From: an uncultured Bacilli bacterium
GTDB taxonomy: Bacteria > Bacillota_I > Bacilli_A > RF39 > UBA660
Assembly (NCBI GenBank): GCA_947589435.1
Contig: CANQBI010000018.1
Coordinates: 1-32,486, forward strand
DNA: 32,486 nucleotides
Reading direction: 5' to 3'
The notes under the pieces: generated by a model
Database searches by the model: none
The model's input: the letters and a program-made list of their open reading frames with translations, nothing else
What the model was told of the DNA's origin: nothing
Made by a program: the position numbers and the translations under genes
Part shown: in pieces, positions 8,680 through 17,221 of the stretch
Position numbering within the stretch: the stretch's first letter is position 1
Layout of the letters: each line of letters begins with the position of its first letter

Positions 8680-10058
8680 ATATTTATTTAAAAGATTTAG
8701 TAAGAGTATCGGAGGGTATTTTAATTAAAGGAGATAATGCTACTTTAATTAATTCTTTTTCGATTGATACGAGAACTTTAAAAAAGGGGGAAGTTTATTT
8801 AGGTATTAAGGGTAGTATAGTAGATGGTAATACTTTTTATAAAGAGGCCATTACAAAGGGTGCTAGTGGGTGTATTTTAGATAAAAATACAGATGTTGAT
8901 AGGGAATTTTTAAAAGATAAAGATGTTTTTATCTTACTTGTGGATGATGTAATTTTATCTTTACAACAAATTGCTACTTATAAAAGAAGTAGGTTAAATA
9001 TTCCAGTTGTGGCTATCACAGGTAGTGTGGGTAAAACGAGCACTAAAGATATGGTAGCAAGTGTTTTAAGTACCAAATATAAAGTTTTAAAAACCGAAGG
9101 AAACTTAAATAATCATTTAGGACTTCCTTTAACGATTATGAAATATTTAGATGAAGATATTATGGTTTTAGAAATGGGAATGAATAACTTAGGAGAGATA
9201 AGAGTTCTATCCAATATTGCGAAACCCACTTTAAGTGTTATTACGAATATTGGAACCTCACATATTGGTAATTTAGGATCAAGAGAAAATATTTTAAAAG
9301 CTAAACTAGAAATCCTAGAGGGTATGGATGAAAAAGTTTTAGTTATTAATAATGATAATGATTTGTTACATAACTTAAAGATAGATGGGAAAATTATTAC
9401 TTATGGAATTAATAATAAAAGTGATTATAATGCCTATGATATTAAATATAATTTAGATAATTTAACTTATAAAATTAATTTATTAGATTGTACCGAAGAA
9501 ATTAAAATAAATGTACCAACAGAAAGTTTTGTGTTAAATAGTTTAGGTGCTTTAAGTGTGGGAATGTATTATGATATAGAGATAGATAAAATAAAAGAAG
9601 GATTAGAGACCTTTAAATTATCAAGTAATAGAATGGAAATAGAAAAGATAAATAATATAACATTTATTAAAGATTATTATAATGCGAGTGTAGATTCTAT
9701 TAATAGTACTCTTAGTTATTTAAGTAATTTAAAGGGAAGAAAGATAGCCGTTTTAGGGGATATGTTAGAATTAGGAAAGTACTCTAAAAGTTTACACGAA
9801 ATGGTTGGTAAGAGTGTATATGAAAAAGGAATAGACATTTTAATTACGGTAGGTAATGATGCTAAGTATATTGCGGATGAAGCTTTAAAATTAGGCTTTA
9901 ATAAAAATAATATTTTTACATATATTCATAATAGAGAAGCTTCTTTAAAACTATTATCAATATTAGAGAGTGGTGATATAGTTTTACTTAAAGCTTCTCA
10001 TGGAATGAATTTTAAAGAGATTTATTCCTTAGTAAAGGATGGTTTAAAAAATATTTGA
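8676..10058 (+). CDS. murF: UDP-N-acetylmuramoyl-tripeptide--D-alanyl-D-alanine ligase
   Basis: SIDTRTLKKGEVYLGIKG, VAITGSVGKTSTKDM, LEMGMNNLGEI, DYYNASVDSINSTL, AVLGDMLELG. Confidence 0.95.
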   Translation: MNIYLKDLVRVSEGILIKGDNATLINSFSIDTRTLKKGEVYLGIKGSIVDGNTFYKEAITKGASGCILDKNTDVDREFLKDKDVFILLVDDVILSLQQIATYKRSRLNIPVVAITGSVGKTSTKDMVASVLSTKYKVLKTEGNLNNHLGLPLTIMKYLDEDIMVLEMGMNNLGEIRVLSNIAKPTLSVITNIGTSHIGNLGSRENILKAKLEILEGMDEKVLVINNDNDLLHNLKIDGKIITYGINNKSDYNAYDIKYNLDNLTYKINLLDCTEEIKINVPTESFVLNSLGALSVGMYYDIEIDKIKEGLETFKLSSNRMEIEKINNITFIKDYYNASVDSINSTLSYLSNLKGRKIAVLGDMLELGKYSKSLHEMVGKSVYEKGIDILITVGNDAKYIADEALKLGFNKNNIFTYIHNREASLKLLSILESGDIVLLKASHGMNFKEIYSLVKDGLKNI

Positions 10059-11101
10059 AAATAGCTATTTTCTTTGGCGGACAAAGTAATGAACATGATG
10101 TTTCGATTGCTTCAGGAACAAGTGTTATCTACAACATTGATAAGGAAAAGTATCAAGTGTATCCCATTTACATAAGTAAAGAGGGAAAGTTTTATCTTTA
10201 TGAAAAAGACATTTATAAAATAAAACCTTTAAAAGTAGGGGCTAAACTAAACAATTTAAAAGAAATTGAAAATATTTTAGAATACTTACAAGATATTGAT
10301 GTATGCATTCCTATTTTACATGGCAAATATGGGGAAGATGGAAGTATTCAAGGATTATTTAAATTATTAAATAAAAAGTATGTGGGGTGTGATATCTTAT
10401 CATCTTCTATTTGTATGGATAAAGTAACTACCAAAATGCTTTTAGAGGGTATTGGTATTAAAGTGACTCCCTATTTATATATTAAGAAAAATGGTCATAA
10501 ATATCTTTATTTTGATTCTAACTTTAATAGTTACTTACTAAGTAAAAGTGAACTTTTAAAACTTGTTAAAGAAAAAATAGGTTATCCTTTATTTGTAAAA
10601 GCCTCTAGTTCGGGTTCTTCCATTGGCACATTTAAAGTAGAGGATGCCTCTAGTTTAATATCTTCTATTACGGAAGCAAGTTTAATTGATGAAAAAATAT
10701 TAATTGAAAAAAATATTGAAGGAAGAGAACTAGAAATAGGACTTCTTGGTAATGATGAAGTTATTTGTAGTCCGGTGGGGGAAATAAAGGCAAGTGATAC
10801 TTATTATTCTTATAAAGCTAAATATAATGATAAAAATTCGCAAACATACTTAGCTAGTTTAAATTTAAAAACTTTAAATGAAATAAAAGATATTGCTAAA
10901 AGAGCTTACATGGCTTGTAGTTGTAAAGGGTTATCGAGAGTTGATTTCTTTTTAGAAAGTAAGAGTAATGAGCTAATTTTAAATGAAATAAATACCATGC
11001 CTGGATTTACCAGTATTAGTATGTATCCCGAGTTATTTATGATGTATGGTTATGATTATAAAACTTTAATTGATAAACTAATAATGCTTTCCTTAAGTTA
11101 G
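10055..11101 (+). CDS. ddl: D-alanine--D-alanine ligase (TTG start overlapping murF stop)
   Basis: FFGGQSNEHDVSIASG, HGKYGEDGSIQG, LEIGLLGN, LNEINTMPGFTSISMYP; KAKY Tyr. Confidence 0.93.
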   Translation: MKIAIFFGGQSNEHDVSIASGTSVIYNIDKEKYQVYPIYISKEGKFYLYEKDIYKIKPLKVGAKLNNLKEIENILEYLQDIDVCIPILHGKYGEDGSIQGLFKLLNKKYVGCDILSSSICMDKVTTKMLLEGIGIKVTPYLYIKKNGHKYLYFDSNFNSYLLSKSELLKLVKEKIGYPLFVKASSSGSSIGTFKVEDASSLISSITEASLIDEKILIEKNIEGRELEIGLLGNDEVICSPVGEIKASDTYYSYKAKYNDKNSQTYLASLNLKTLNEIKDIAKRAYMACSCKGLSRVDFFLESKSNELILNEINTMPGFTSISMYPELFMMYGYDYKTLIDKLIMLSLS

Positions 11102-11123
11102 ATGATAATTATCATCTTTTTTT
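11099..11123 (+). terminator. Terminator after ddl
   Basis: GATGATAATTATCATC + T7. Confidence 0.8.
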
Positions 11124-11209
11124 AATTAAATTTTTACCTTTCATCTTGCGGTAAATATCTTCTTATGGTAATATTTTAGTAGAGTAAAAGTAGTAAGGAT
11201 GAAGTAGTG

Positions 11210-12250
11210 ATGAAGTTTATTAAAGGACTAGGTAAATTTTTTAGTTTTATAGGTGTTTTTTTAGTTTTTTTATTGGTTACGATATATAGTATTGGTCTTA
11301 TTTTTTGTTATGGACCATCTGTTCATGCTCGAAATTTATTTGTCACAACTCTTTTGGAAACGGGCCAAATGAAGTTTATGGTTAAACTTTTTGCAAGCAA
11401 CAAATTAGTGCAAAAAATTGTTAATGATAATAGTATGGCGGCATTTACCGAAGAAGTAGATGAAGATTTAATCAATATGGAAAGTGAACTTGATAAAGAT
11501 GGCATTGAGTTAGTGGAAATTGCGGGTTCTACTTATATGGCCAAGATGATTATTGTAAATGATCCTGCAAGAGTAAAACTCGCGACCATTTATGATGGTT
11601 CTTGGAAAGAATATGGCGTAACTTTAGATAAACTCGTTACAAGTGCCGATGCCTTTGCGGGCATTAATGGAGGTTTGTATTATTCCGATAGTAATAAAGG
11701 AGGAAGACCTTTAGGTTTAGTAGTTAAAGAGGGTGTAATTGAATACAATAATCCAACTGGGATAAGAGGACTTCATTTAGTGGGGTTTAATGAAGATAAT
11801 TTACTTAAGATAATTGATTTAAGTGGTAAAAATGAAAGTGAAGTCGAAAATGTAATAAAGACGGAAAAAATAAGAGATGCGGTCGCTTTTCAAGAAGAAG
11901 CAAGTGATGCGAATAACCATTTTGTTAAATTAATTATTAATGGTGAGGAAAGAGAAGTTATTGGGTCTGGTTCCGGGGCTAATCCGAGAACCGCGATTGG
12001 TCAAAGAAGTGATGGAGCTGTCTTACTATTAGTTACGGATGGAAGAGGTGCTAATGGCCATTTAGGGGCTACGGCTTCGGATTTAATTGAGATAATGAGT
12101 GAATATGGAGCTGTAAATGCGGCGAATATTGATGGAGGATCATCTTCCTCAATGTATTATGATGGCAAATATGAAATGACTTCAGTAACTTTCTATTATG
12201 CTAATTCATCATGGCGTCTTCCTACTGGTTTTGTAGTCGAAAAGAGGTAG
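11210..12250 (+). CDS. Phosphodiester glycosidase (NAGPA) domain protein, membrane anchored
   Basis: FAGINGGLYYSDSNKGGRPLGLVVKEG...NPRTAIGQRSDGAVLLLVTDGRG...GAVNAANIDGGSSSSMYYDGK. Confidence 0.85.
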   Translation: MKFIKGLGKFFSFIGVFLVFLLVTIYSIGLIFCYGPSVHARNLFVTTLLETGQMKFMVKLFASNKLVQKIVNDNSMAAFTEEVDEDLINMESELDKDGIELVEIAGSTYMAKMIIVNDPARVKLATIYDGSWKEYGVTLDKLVTSADAFAGINGGLYYSDSNKGGRPLGLVVKEGVIEYNNPTGIRGLHLVGFNEDNLLKIIDLSGKNESEVENVIKTEKIRDAVAFQEEASDANNHFVKLIINGEEREVIGSGSGANPRTAIGQRSDGAVLLLVTDGRGANGHLGATASDLIEIMSEYGAVNAANIDGGSSSSMYYDGKYEMTSVTFYYANSSWRLPTGFVVEKR

Positions 12251-12253
12251 TTT

Positions 12254-13390
12254 ATGAGGAAATTAAGAAGAAAATGGCAAAGATTAAGTATGTATAAAAA
12301 ATCTTTAATTTTATTTAGTTTATTACTAGTCTCTTTTAGTTTTTTAATCCTTACATATGTATATAATAGTATGGTTATTTATGAACGTAATTTAGTTGAT
12401 AATTATATTAAGTATGTGGCCGAGAAAGGAGTCCTTTCTAGCGAGGTTAAAAGTGATGCTTTTAAAATAAGTCCTTATGAAAAAGATAATGCTAGTATTA
12501 AAGATGGGTTAACTAAACTATTTAATACCGATTTAAAAATTAAGAAAAATGGCCAAGAAAGTACCGATAATATTTTTGCTTATAATTTATATAATGAAGA
12601 TACTTTAATTGGCACCGTTAAATTGAAAAGTAAAGATACTTATAAAAGAATGGCTATCTTAACGATTAATGAATGGAATGTGGAAGATGCTACCTTTAAT
12701 CTTGATAATGGTATTTATAATTATGAAATAACCGTACCCGCAAATTATACCGTTATTGTAAATGGTAAAACTTTAGGTAGTGATATCTTAACAAAAAGTG
12801 GGGATGTCCCAACTTTAGAAAGATTAACGGAATATGTGGAAATTGAAAAAAGTAATACTTATACTTTAAATAATTTAGTTTATAAACCCAAAATTGTTAT
12901 TCAAGATGAAAAAAATGAGGAAGTGGAATATAAAATAGATGACAATAAAATAGTAATTGCCAAAGAATTTAAAACTTATAAAACTTTAGATGATGCTAAA
13001 CAATTTATCAAAGATGATTTTGATATATTAACTCTTGCGGAAAATTATAGTTTATTCTTAACTGATGATTTAAAGGGTAGTTATCATGGATTTGATAAGT
13101 TAATGTCTTATTTAATTAAAGATTCATATATGTATAATATGGCTTATACTTGGGCTCACGGAGTAGACATTACTTTTGTTAGTTCCCATTATTTAAAAAA
13201 TCCCATCTTTACTAATGAAGAAGTAAAGAATATAATAGTTTATAATGATGTGGCATTTAGTGCCGAAGTTTATTTAGAAAAGAATATGATGGTAAGTGGT
13301 AAACTAAGACAAGATATTATGCATGATAGATTATATTTTGTTTACTATGATGGGGGTTATAAACTAGTGAATATGGAAGCAGTTAAGTAA
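12254..13390 (+). CDS. Single-TM extracellular protein, hypothetical
   Basis: N-terminal TM anchor, long extracellular region. Confidence 0.6.
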   Translation: MRKLRRKWQRLSMYKKSLILFSLLLVSFSFLILTYVYNSMVIYERNLVDNYIKYVAEKGVLSSEVKSDAFKISPYEKDNASIKDGLTKLFNTDLKIKKNGQESTDNIFAYNLYNEDTLIGTVKLKSKDTYKRMAILTINEWNVEDATFNLDNGIYNYEITVPANYTVIVNGKTLGSDILTKSGDVPTLERLTEYVEIEKSNTYTLNNLVYKPKIVIQDEKNEEVEYKIDDNKIVIAKEFKTYKTLDDAKQFIKDDFDILTLAENYSLFLTDDLKGSYHGFDKLMSYLIKDSYMYNMAYTWAHGVDITFVSSHYLKNPIFTNEEVKNIIVYNDVAFSAEVYLEKNMMVSGKLRQDIMHDRLYFVYYDGGYKLVNMEAVK

Positions 13391-13403
13391 GAGGTGAATT
13401 AGT

Positions 13404-14441
13404 TTGAAAAATATTTTTATCGTCGTTCCTACTTTAAATCCTGATGAAGCTATTATGCAAAAATTCATTAAAGAATTACATAAGAAGTTTAACCATATTT
13501 TAGTAGTTAATGATGGTAGTAAAAAAGGGCATGATGCTTTCTTTAAAAAGTTAGAAAATGATGGCATTGTGGTTTTAAAACATTATAAAAATTTAGGAAA
13601 AGGAAGAGCTTTAAAGAATGCTTTTAATTATCTTTTAAATGAATATAAAGATATCGAGGGTGTTGTTACTTGTGATTCCGATGGCCAACATAGTGTGAAA
13701 GATATTGAAAATATTGCAAAGATTACTCTTAAAAATCCGGATAGTCTTATTCTAGGAGTTCGTAATTTTGCTAAAGAAAATGTACCTAAAAAGAGTAAAT
13801 TTGGCAATGTTATCACGCGTAATATTTTTAAAATTTTTATTGGTTTATCTATAAGTGATACCCAAACAGGTTTAAGAGGTTTAAGTAAAAAGTTAATGGA
13901 AGATTTTATGGATGTTTCCGGAGAACGTTATGAATATGAAACGAATATGTTAATTTTAACTAAAGATAAAAATATTCCGATTAAAGAAGTCAGAATTGAA
14001 ACTATTTATTTAAATAGTAATGCTAATAGTCATTTTAATCCTTTAATGGATTCCATTATGATTTATCGGTTATTTGTTAAATATTTTTTAGCGGCTTTTT
14101 CTTCCTTCTTATTAGATATCGTTTTATTTGGAAGTATCCTAGGTATTTTAAAAATTAATTCCCGGATTTTAGCGGCCACTATTTTAGCTAGAGTAGTATC
14201 ATCTATTTATAATTATTTAATTAATTCCAATTTAATATTTAAAAATATGAATATAATGACTCTAGTTAAATATTATATATTAGTCATTATTCAAATGTTT
14301 ATCAGTGGTTGTTTTGTTACCTATTTATTTAATTTATTACATTTAAATGTTATTTTAATTAAAGTAATAGTGGATTTCTTCCTTATGATTATTAATTTAA
14401 ATATTCAAAGGGAATATGTATTTAAGGACGGTTCTAAATGA
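13404..14441 (+). CDS. Family 2 glycosyltransferase fused to GtrA-like membrane domain (TTG start)
   Basis: VVPTLNPDEAI.., VVNDGSKKGHD, GKGRALKNAFNY, TCDSDGQH; C-terminal hydrophobic GtrA-like FLAAFSSFLLDIVLFGSL..NYLINSNLIFKN. Confidence 0.85.
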   Translation: MKNIFIVVPTLNPDEAIMQKFIKELHKKFNHILVVNDGSKKGHDAFFKKLENDGIVVLKHYKNLGKGRALKNAFNYLLNEYKDIEGVVTCDSDGQHSVKDIENIAKITLKNPDSLILGVRNFAKENVPKKSKFGNVITRNIFKIFIGLSISDTQTGLRGLSKKLMEDFMDVSGERYEYETNMLILTKDKNIPIKEVRIETIYLNSNANSHFNPLMDSIMIYRLFVKYFLAAFSSFLLDIVLFGSILGILKINSRILAATILARVVSSIYNYLINSNLIFKNMNIMTLVKYYILVIIQMFISGCFVTYLFNLLHLNVILIKVIVDFFLMIINLNIQREYVFKDGSK

Positions 14442-15046
14442 AAAAGAAAATAAGTGTTAGTATTTTATTAATTATGTTTATTATTTTATCCATTTTTGTT
14501 TATTTAGATAATTTACAAGTTGTAGATACCTTTATTTTTAATGTGGTATTTAAAATGCGATGTGATGTTATGACAAATATATTTAAAACTATTACCTTTT
14601 TTGGGAGCACTATTTTTATGGTTATGGCTTGTCTTATCTTTGTCGTTTATTTTTTAATAAGAAAACAAAAAGATAAATCTATTATTATTGGTAGTACTTT
14701 AGTAGTATCCACCATTATTAATAATGTCATCAAAGTAATTATTAGAAGATCTAGACCCGATGTAGTGGCTTTAGCAGTGGAAAAAAGTTTTTCTTATCCG
14801 AGTGGTCATATGATGGCATCGGTAACTTTTTATGGAATCCTATTTTATTTAGTTTTAAAAAGTGATTTAAAAAAGGGTATAAAAATTCCTTTAGAAATTC
14901 TTTTATTTATCTTACCTATCCTTATTGGTTTAAGCAGAATATACTTAGGAGTACACTATCCAAGTGATGTAGTGGGAGCCCTTCTTATGTCAACAAGTAT
15001 AGTATTAGTTACGACAATTATTATTGATAAAAAGGGGAATATATAG
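14438..15046 (+). CDS. PAP2 superfamily phosphatase
   Basis: KVIIRRSRPD.., SYPSGHMMAS, SRIYLGVHYPSDVVGA. Confidence 0.92.
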   Translation: MKKKISVSILLIMFIILSIFVYLDNLQVVDTFIFNVVFKMRCDVMTNIFKTITFFGSTIFMVMACLIFVVYFLIRKQKDKSIIIGSTLVVSTIINNVIKVIIRRSRPDVVALAVEKSFSYPSGHMMASVTFYGILFYLVLKSDLKKGIKIPLEILLFILPILIGLSRIYLGVHYPSDVVGALLMSTSIVLVTTIIIDKKGNI

Positions 15047-15073
15047 TAAAATAAATAAAGAATTGGTGATTAT

Positions 15074-15940
15074 ATGAGAAAATTAAAAATTATCTTAATA
15101 GCAAGTTTAATTTTACTTTTAACTTGTGGTTGTGATATAAAAAATAAAGTTTTAGAAAATGCGACAATCTATACAACTGTCTATCCCGTTAAATACATTG
15201 TCAATTATTTATATGGGGAAGATAGTACGATTGAAAGTATATATCCTAATGGGGTAGATTTAGAAAATTATACTTTAACCGAAAAACAAATTGATACTTA
15301 TTCTAAAGGGGATTTATTTGTTTATGTCGGTTTAGGTAGTGAAAAAGAAATTGCGAAATCATTTTTAAATAAAAATAATGATTTACTAATTATTGATGCT
15401 ACTTATGGTTTATCCGTATCCGAAAATATTTTGGAACTTTGGCTTGCTCCGAATAACTTTTTAATGCTTTGTAAAAACATTAAAAATTCTTTAAATGAAT
15501 ATTTAGATAATAGTTTAAAGGTAGATGCTGTTAATAAGTTATATGATGAGTTATATGCTTCCGTTTCTTGGGTGGATGCCGAACTTAGAAATATCGCGAG
15601 AGAAGCTAAAGAAAACAATAATAATACTTTAGTGGTAACAAATAGAACTTTTAAATATTTAGAAAATTATGGTTTTGAAGTAATTGTTTTAGAAGATTTA
15701 GAAGAACTAAATGCCGAGAAGACTTTAACTGATTTAAAAAATAATTTTAAAAATGGGAAATATAATGCGATTTTAAAATTAAGTAGTGAAGAGGGAAGCG
15801 AACTTGAAAAAGAATTAGTGGATAGATATAGTGCCCAAGAGATTAATATTAACGATATGATTACTAATAGTACAACTTCTGATTATATTGAAATTCAATA
15901 TGAAAATATAGCCACATTAAGAAATTTATTAATAGATTAG
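15074..15940 (+). CDS. ZnuA/TroA-like lipoprotein (metal ABC substrate-binding fold, lacking the usual His ligands)
   Basis: Lipobox LLTCGC; TTVYPVKYIVNYLYGEDSTIESIYPNGVDLENYTLTEKQ; LWLAPNNFLML; protein contains no histidine. Confidence 0.7.
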   Translation: MRKLKIILIASLILLLTCGCDIKNKVLENATIYTTVYPVKYIVNYLYGEDSTIESIYPNGVDLENYTLTEKQIDTYSKGDLFVYVGLGSEKEIAKSFLNKNNDLLIIDATYGLSVSENILELWLAPNNFLMLCKNIKNSLNEYLDNSLKVDAVNKLYDELYASVSWVDAELRNIAREAKENNNNTLVVTNRTFKYLENYGFEVIVLEDLEELNAEKTLTDLKNNFKNGKYNAILKLSSEEGSELEKELVDRYSAQEININDMITNSTTSDYIEIQYENIATLRNLLID

Positions 15941-16031
15941 TATAAATTTGCAAATTTTAGGTCATACTTATATTGTTTATAATTGACTTAAGGGGAGTAC
16001 TTGTGTTAAACTATAGAAGTATTCTTGGTAT

Positions 16032-16122
16032 GGAGTAGTACTCAAGAGGCTGAAGAGGCGCCCCTGCTAAGGGTGTAGGACGGGTAACTGTCGCGAGAGT
16101 TCAAATCTCTCCTGCTCCGCCA
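16032..16122 (+). tRNA. tRNA-Ser(GCU), CCA encoded
   Basis: GGAGTAG/CTGCTCC acceptor, anticodon loop CTGCTAA, long variable arm, GTTCAAATC T-loop, GCCA end. Confidence 0.93.
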
Positions 16123-16132
16123 TATTGTAATT

Positions 16133-16155
16133 TAACCCCAATAATGGGGTTTTAT
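16133..16155 (+). terminator. Terminator after tRNA-Ser
   Basis: AACCCCAATAATGGGGTTTTATT. Confidence 0.75.
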
Positions 16156-16159
16156 TATG

Positions 16160-16371
16160 CAAAAAAACAGTTATCAATAAATGATAACCGTCATAAATGT
16201 CCTACTTAAAGGACCAATGTCCGACAATGAACTTAACAAGTCCTTGTCCCCTTTAATGTCCTACTTAAAGGACCAATGTCTGACAACGAACCTAAAAGGC
16301 CCTTGTCTTCAAAAATTGTCCTACTTAAAGGACCCATGTCTGACAACGAACTTAACAAGCCCTTGTCTTCT
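16160..16371 (-). ncRNA. ncRNA B2: tandem-repeat RNA with own promoter and terminator
   Basis: Minus strand: TTGACT-17-TACAAT promoter (16406-16378), three about 60-nt units, terminator CGGTTATCA-TTTAT-TGATAACTG-T7 (16190-16161). Confidence 0.7.
16198..16370 (-). repeat. 3 tandem units (periods 59 and 60 nt) inside ncRNA B2, each forming two hairpins
   Basis: Minus-strand consensus GACAAGGGCTTGTTAAGTTCGTTGTCRGACATTGGTCCTTTAAGTAGGACA. Confidence 0.9.
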
Positions 16372-16377
16372 AATAGC

Positions 16378-16406
16378 ATTGTATCATATCACACACATTA
16401 AGTCAA
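16378..16406 (-). promoter_or_regulatory. Promoter of ncRNA B2
   Basis: TTGACT (16406-16401), 17 nt, TACAAT (16383-16378). Confidence 0.65.
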
Positions 16407-16407
16407 T

Positions 16408-16518
16408 AAAAAATGAATATCATTAAAGATATTCATTTGGTGTCCGCAAGGGACAAAATCTGATTTATTTCTAAATCGATATGGGGCTCGTAAAGAGCCA
16501 AATATGTAATTAAATTAC
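16408..16518 (-). ncRNA. ncRNA B1: multi-hairpin RNA between pemK-like gene and ncRNA B2
   Basis: Minus strand: GGCTC-TTTAC-GAGCC, GATTTA-GAAA-TAAATC, GTCC-CTTGC-GGAC hairpins and terminator GAATATC-TTTAAT-GATATTC-ATTTTTT. Confidence 0.6.
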
Positions 16519-16524
16519 ATTATA

Positions 16525-16553
16525 TTTATATCATATTTTATATAAGATGTCAA
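16525..16553 (-). promoter_or_regulatory. Promoter of ncRNA B1
   Basis: TTGACA (16553-16548), 17 nt, TATAAA (16530-16525). Confidence 0.6.
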
Positions 16554-16556
16554 ACA

Positions 16557-17075
16557 TTATTTTTGATATGTGAACATTTTTATTAAATTGTCATCAATTT
16601 TATTTAAAACAGATTTATCACAAATACATTTATTTTGGTTTAATGGTATTCTGTTTTTACTTATTGTTTTTATTTGCGATAGATTTGCATAAGAGTCTAA
16701 TTTGCAATTTGATGGAGTAGGATATACATTGTTTAATAATTTACCTAATAGTAATCTATTTTTTCCTTTTTTTGAAGTGAGAGGAATTACTGTAATGCAA
16801 TCTGAGTAAATACTATCATTTTTTGTAATAACAATTGCATAGTGTATAAAACTTAATTCTGCTCCAATGTTTATTCCAAAATCAACTTTAATTAGTTGTC
16901 CTCTCATATATTTTTTATAAGTTACTTTATTTGATTTAGTTTCTTTTAAAAATAAATTACTTTCTTTTTCTAACCAATTATCTAAGGTATTAAATTTTTC
17001 AATACCACTTTTATTTACTTTTTTAAAATTTTCACAAGCCAAATCAATCTTACTTGTTTCAGTATTAATATTCAT
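16557..17075 (-). CDS. PemK/MazF-like family protein with N-terminal extension
   Basis: YMRGQLIKVDFGINIGAELSFIHYAIVITKNDSIYSDCITVIPLTSKKGKNR.. matches the PemK/MazF core pattern; AGAAGGA SD. Confidence 0.75.
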   Translation of the reverse strand: MNINTETSKIDLACENFKKVNKSGIEKFNTLDNWLEKESNLFLKETKSNKVTYKKYMRGQLIKVDFGINIGAELSFIHYAIVITKNDSIYSDCITVIPLTSKKGKNRLLLGKLLNNVYPTPSNCKLDSYANLSQIKTISKNRIPLNQNKCICDKSVLNKIDDNLIKMFTYQK

Positions 17076-17127
17076 TTTTCCTTCTTTCTATTTTTGTGGA
17101 GGCTTGTGTACTTTTTAGTACAAATTG

Positions 17128-17157
17128 ATTATAACATACAAACATATATATGCGCAA
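17128..17157 (-). promoter_or_regulatory. Promoter of the pemK-like gene, overlapped by a palindrome
   Basis: TTGCGC-18-TATAAT on minus strand; ATATGC-GCAA-GCATAT palindrome at 17148-17163 covers the -35. Confidence 0.45.
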
Positions 17158-17221
17158 GCATATTTTCGTGTTTTTTTAAAATTTATTTTATTTGTAAAAA
17201 AAACACTTTAAAAGTATTGAA

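Noticed and set aside
16198-16370. CRISPR array in the repeats downstream of tRNA-Ser
   Set aside because: Only 8-9 nt separate about 51-nt repeats, the repeats themselves vary with compensatory changes, and no cas genes are present. A promoter-terminator RNA fits better.
16181-16426. 81-aa plus-strand ORF with internal repeats (SYLKDxCLTTNL)
   Set aside because: It is a translation artefact of the ncRNA B2 repeats. It lacks an SD and overlaps the minus-strand promoter and terminator.
16408-16518. tracrRNA-like interpretation of ncRNA B1
   Set aside because: Multi-hairpin shape alone is not enough. There is no Cas9-like gene, no repeat array and no anti-repeat match in the window.
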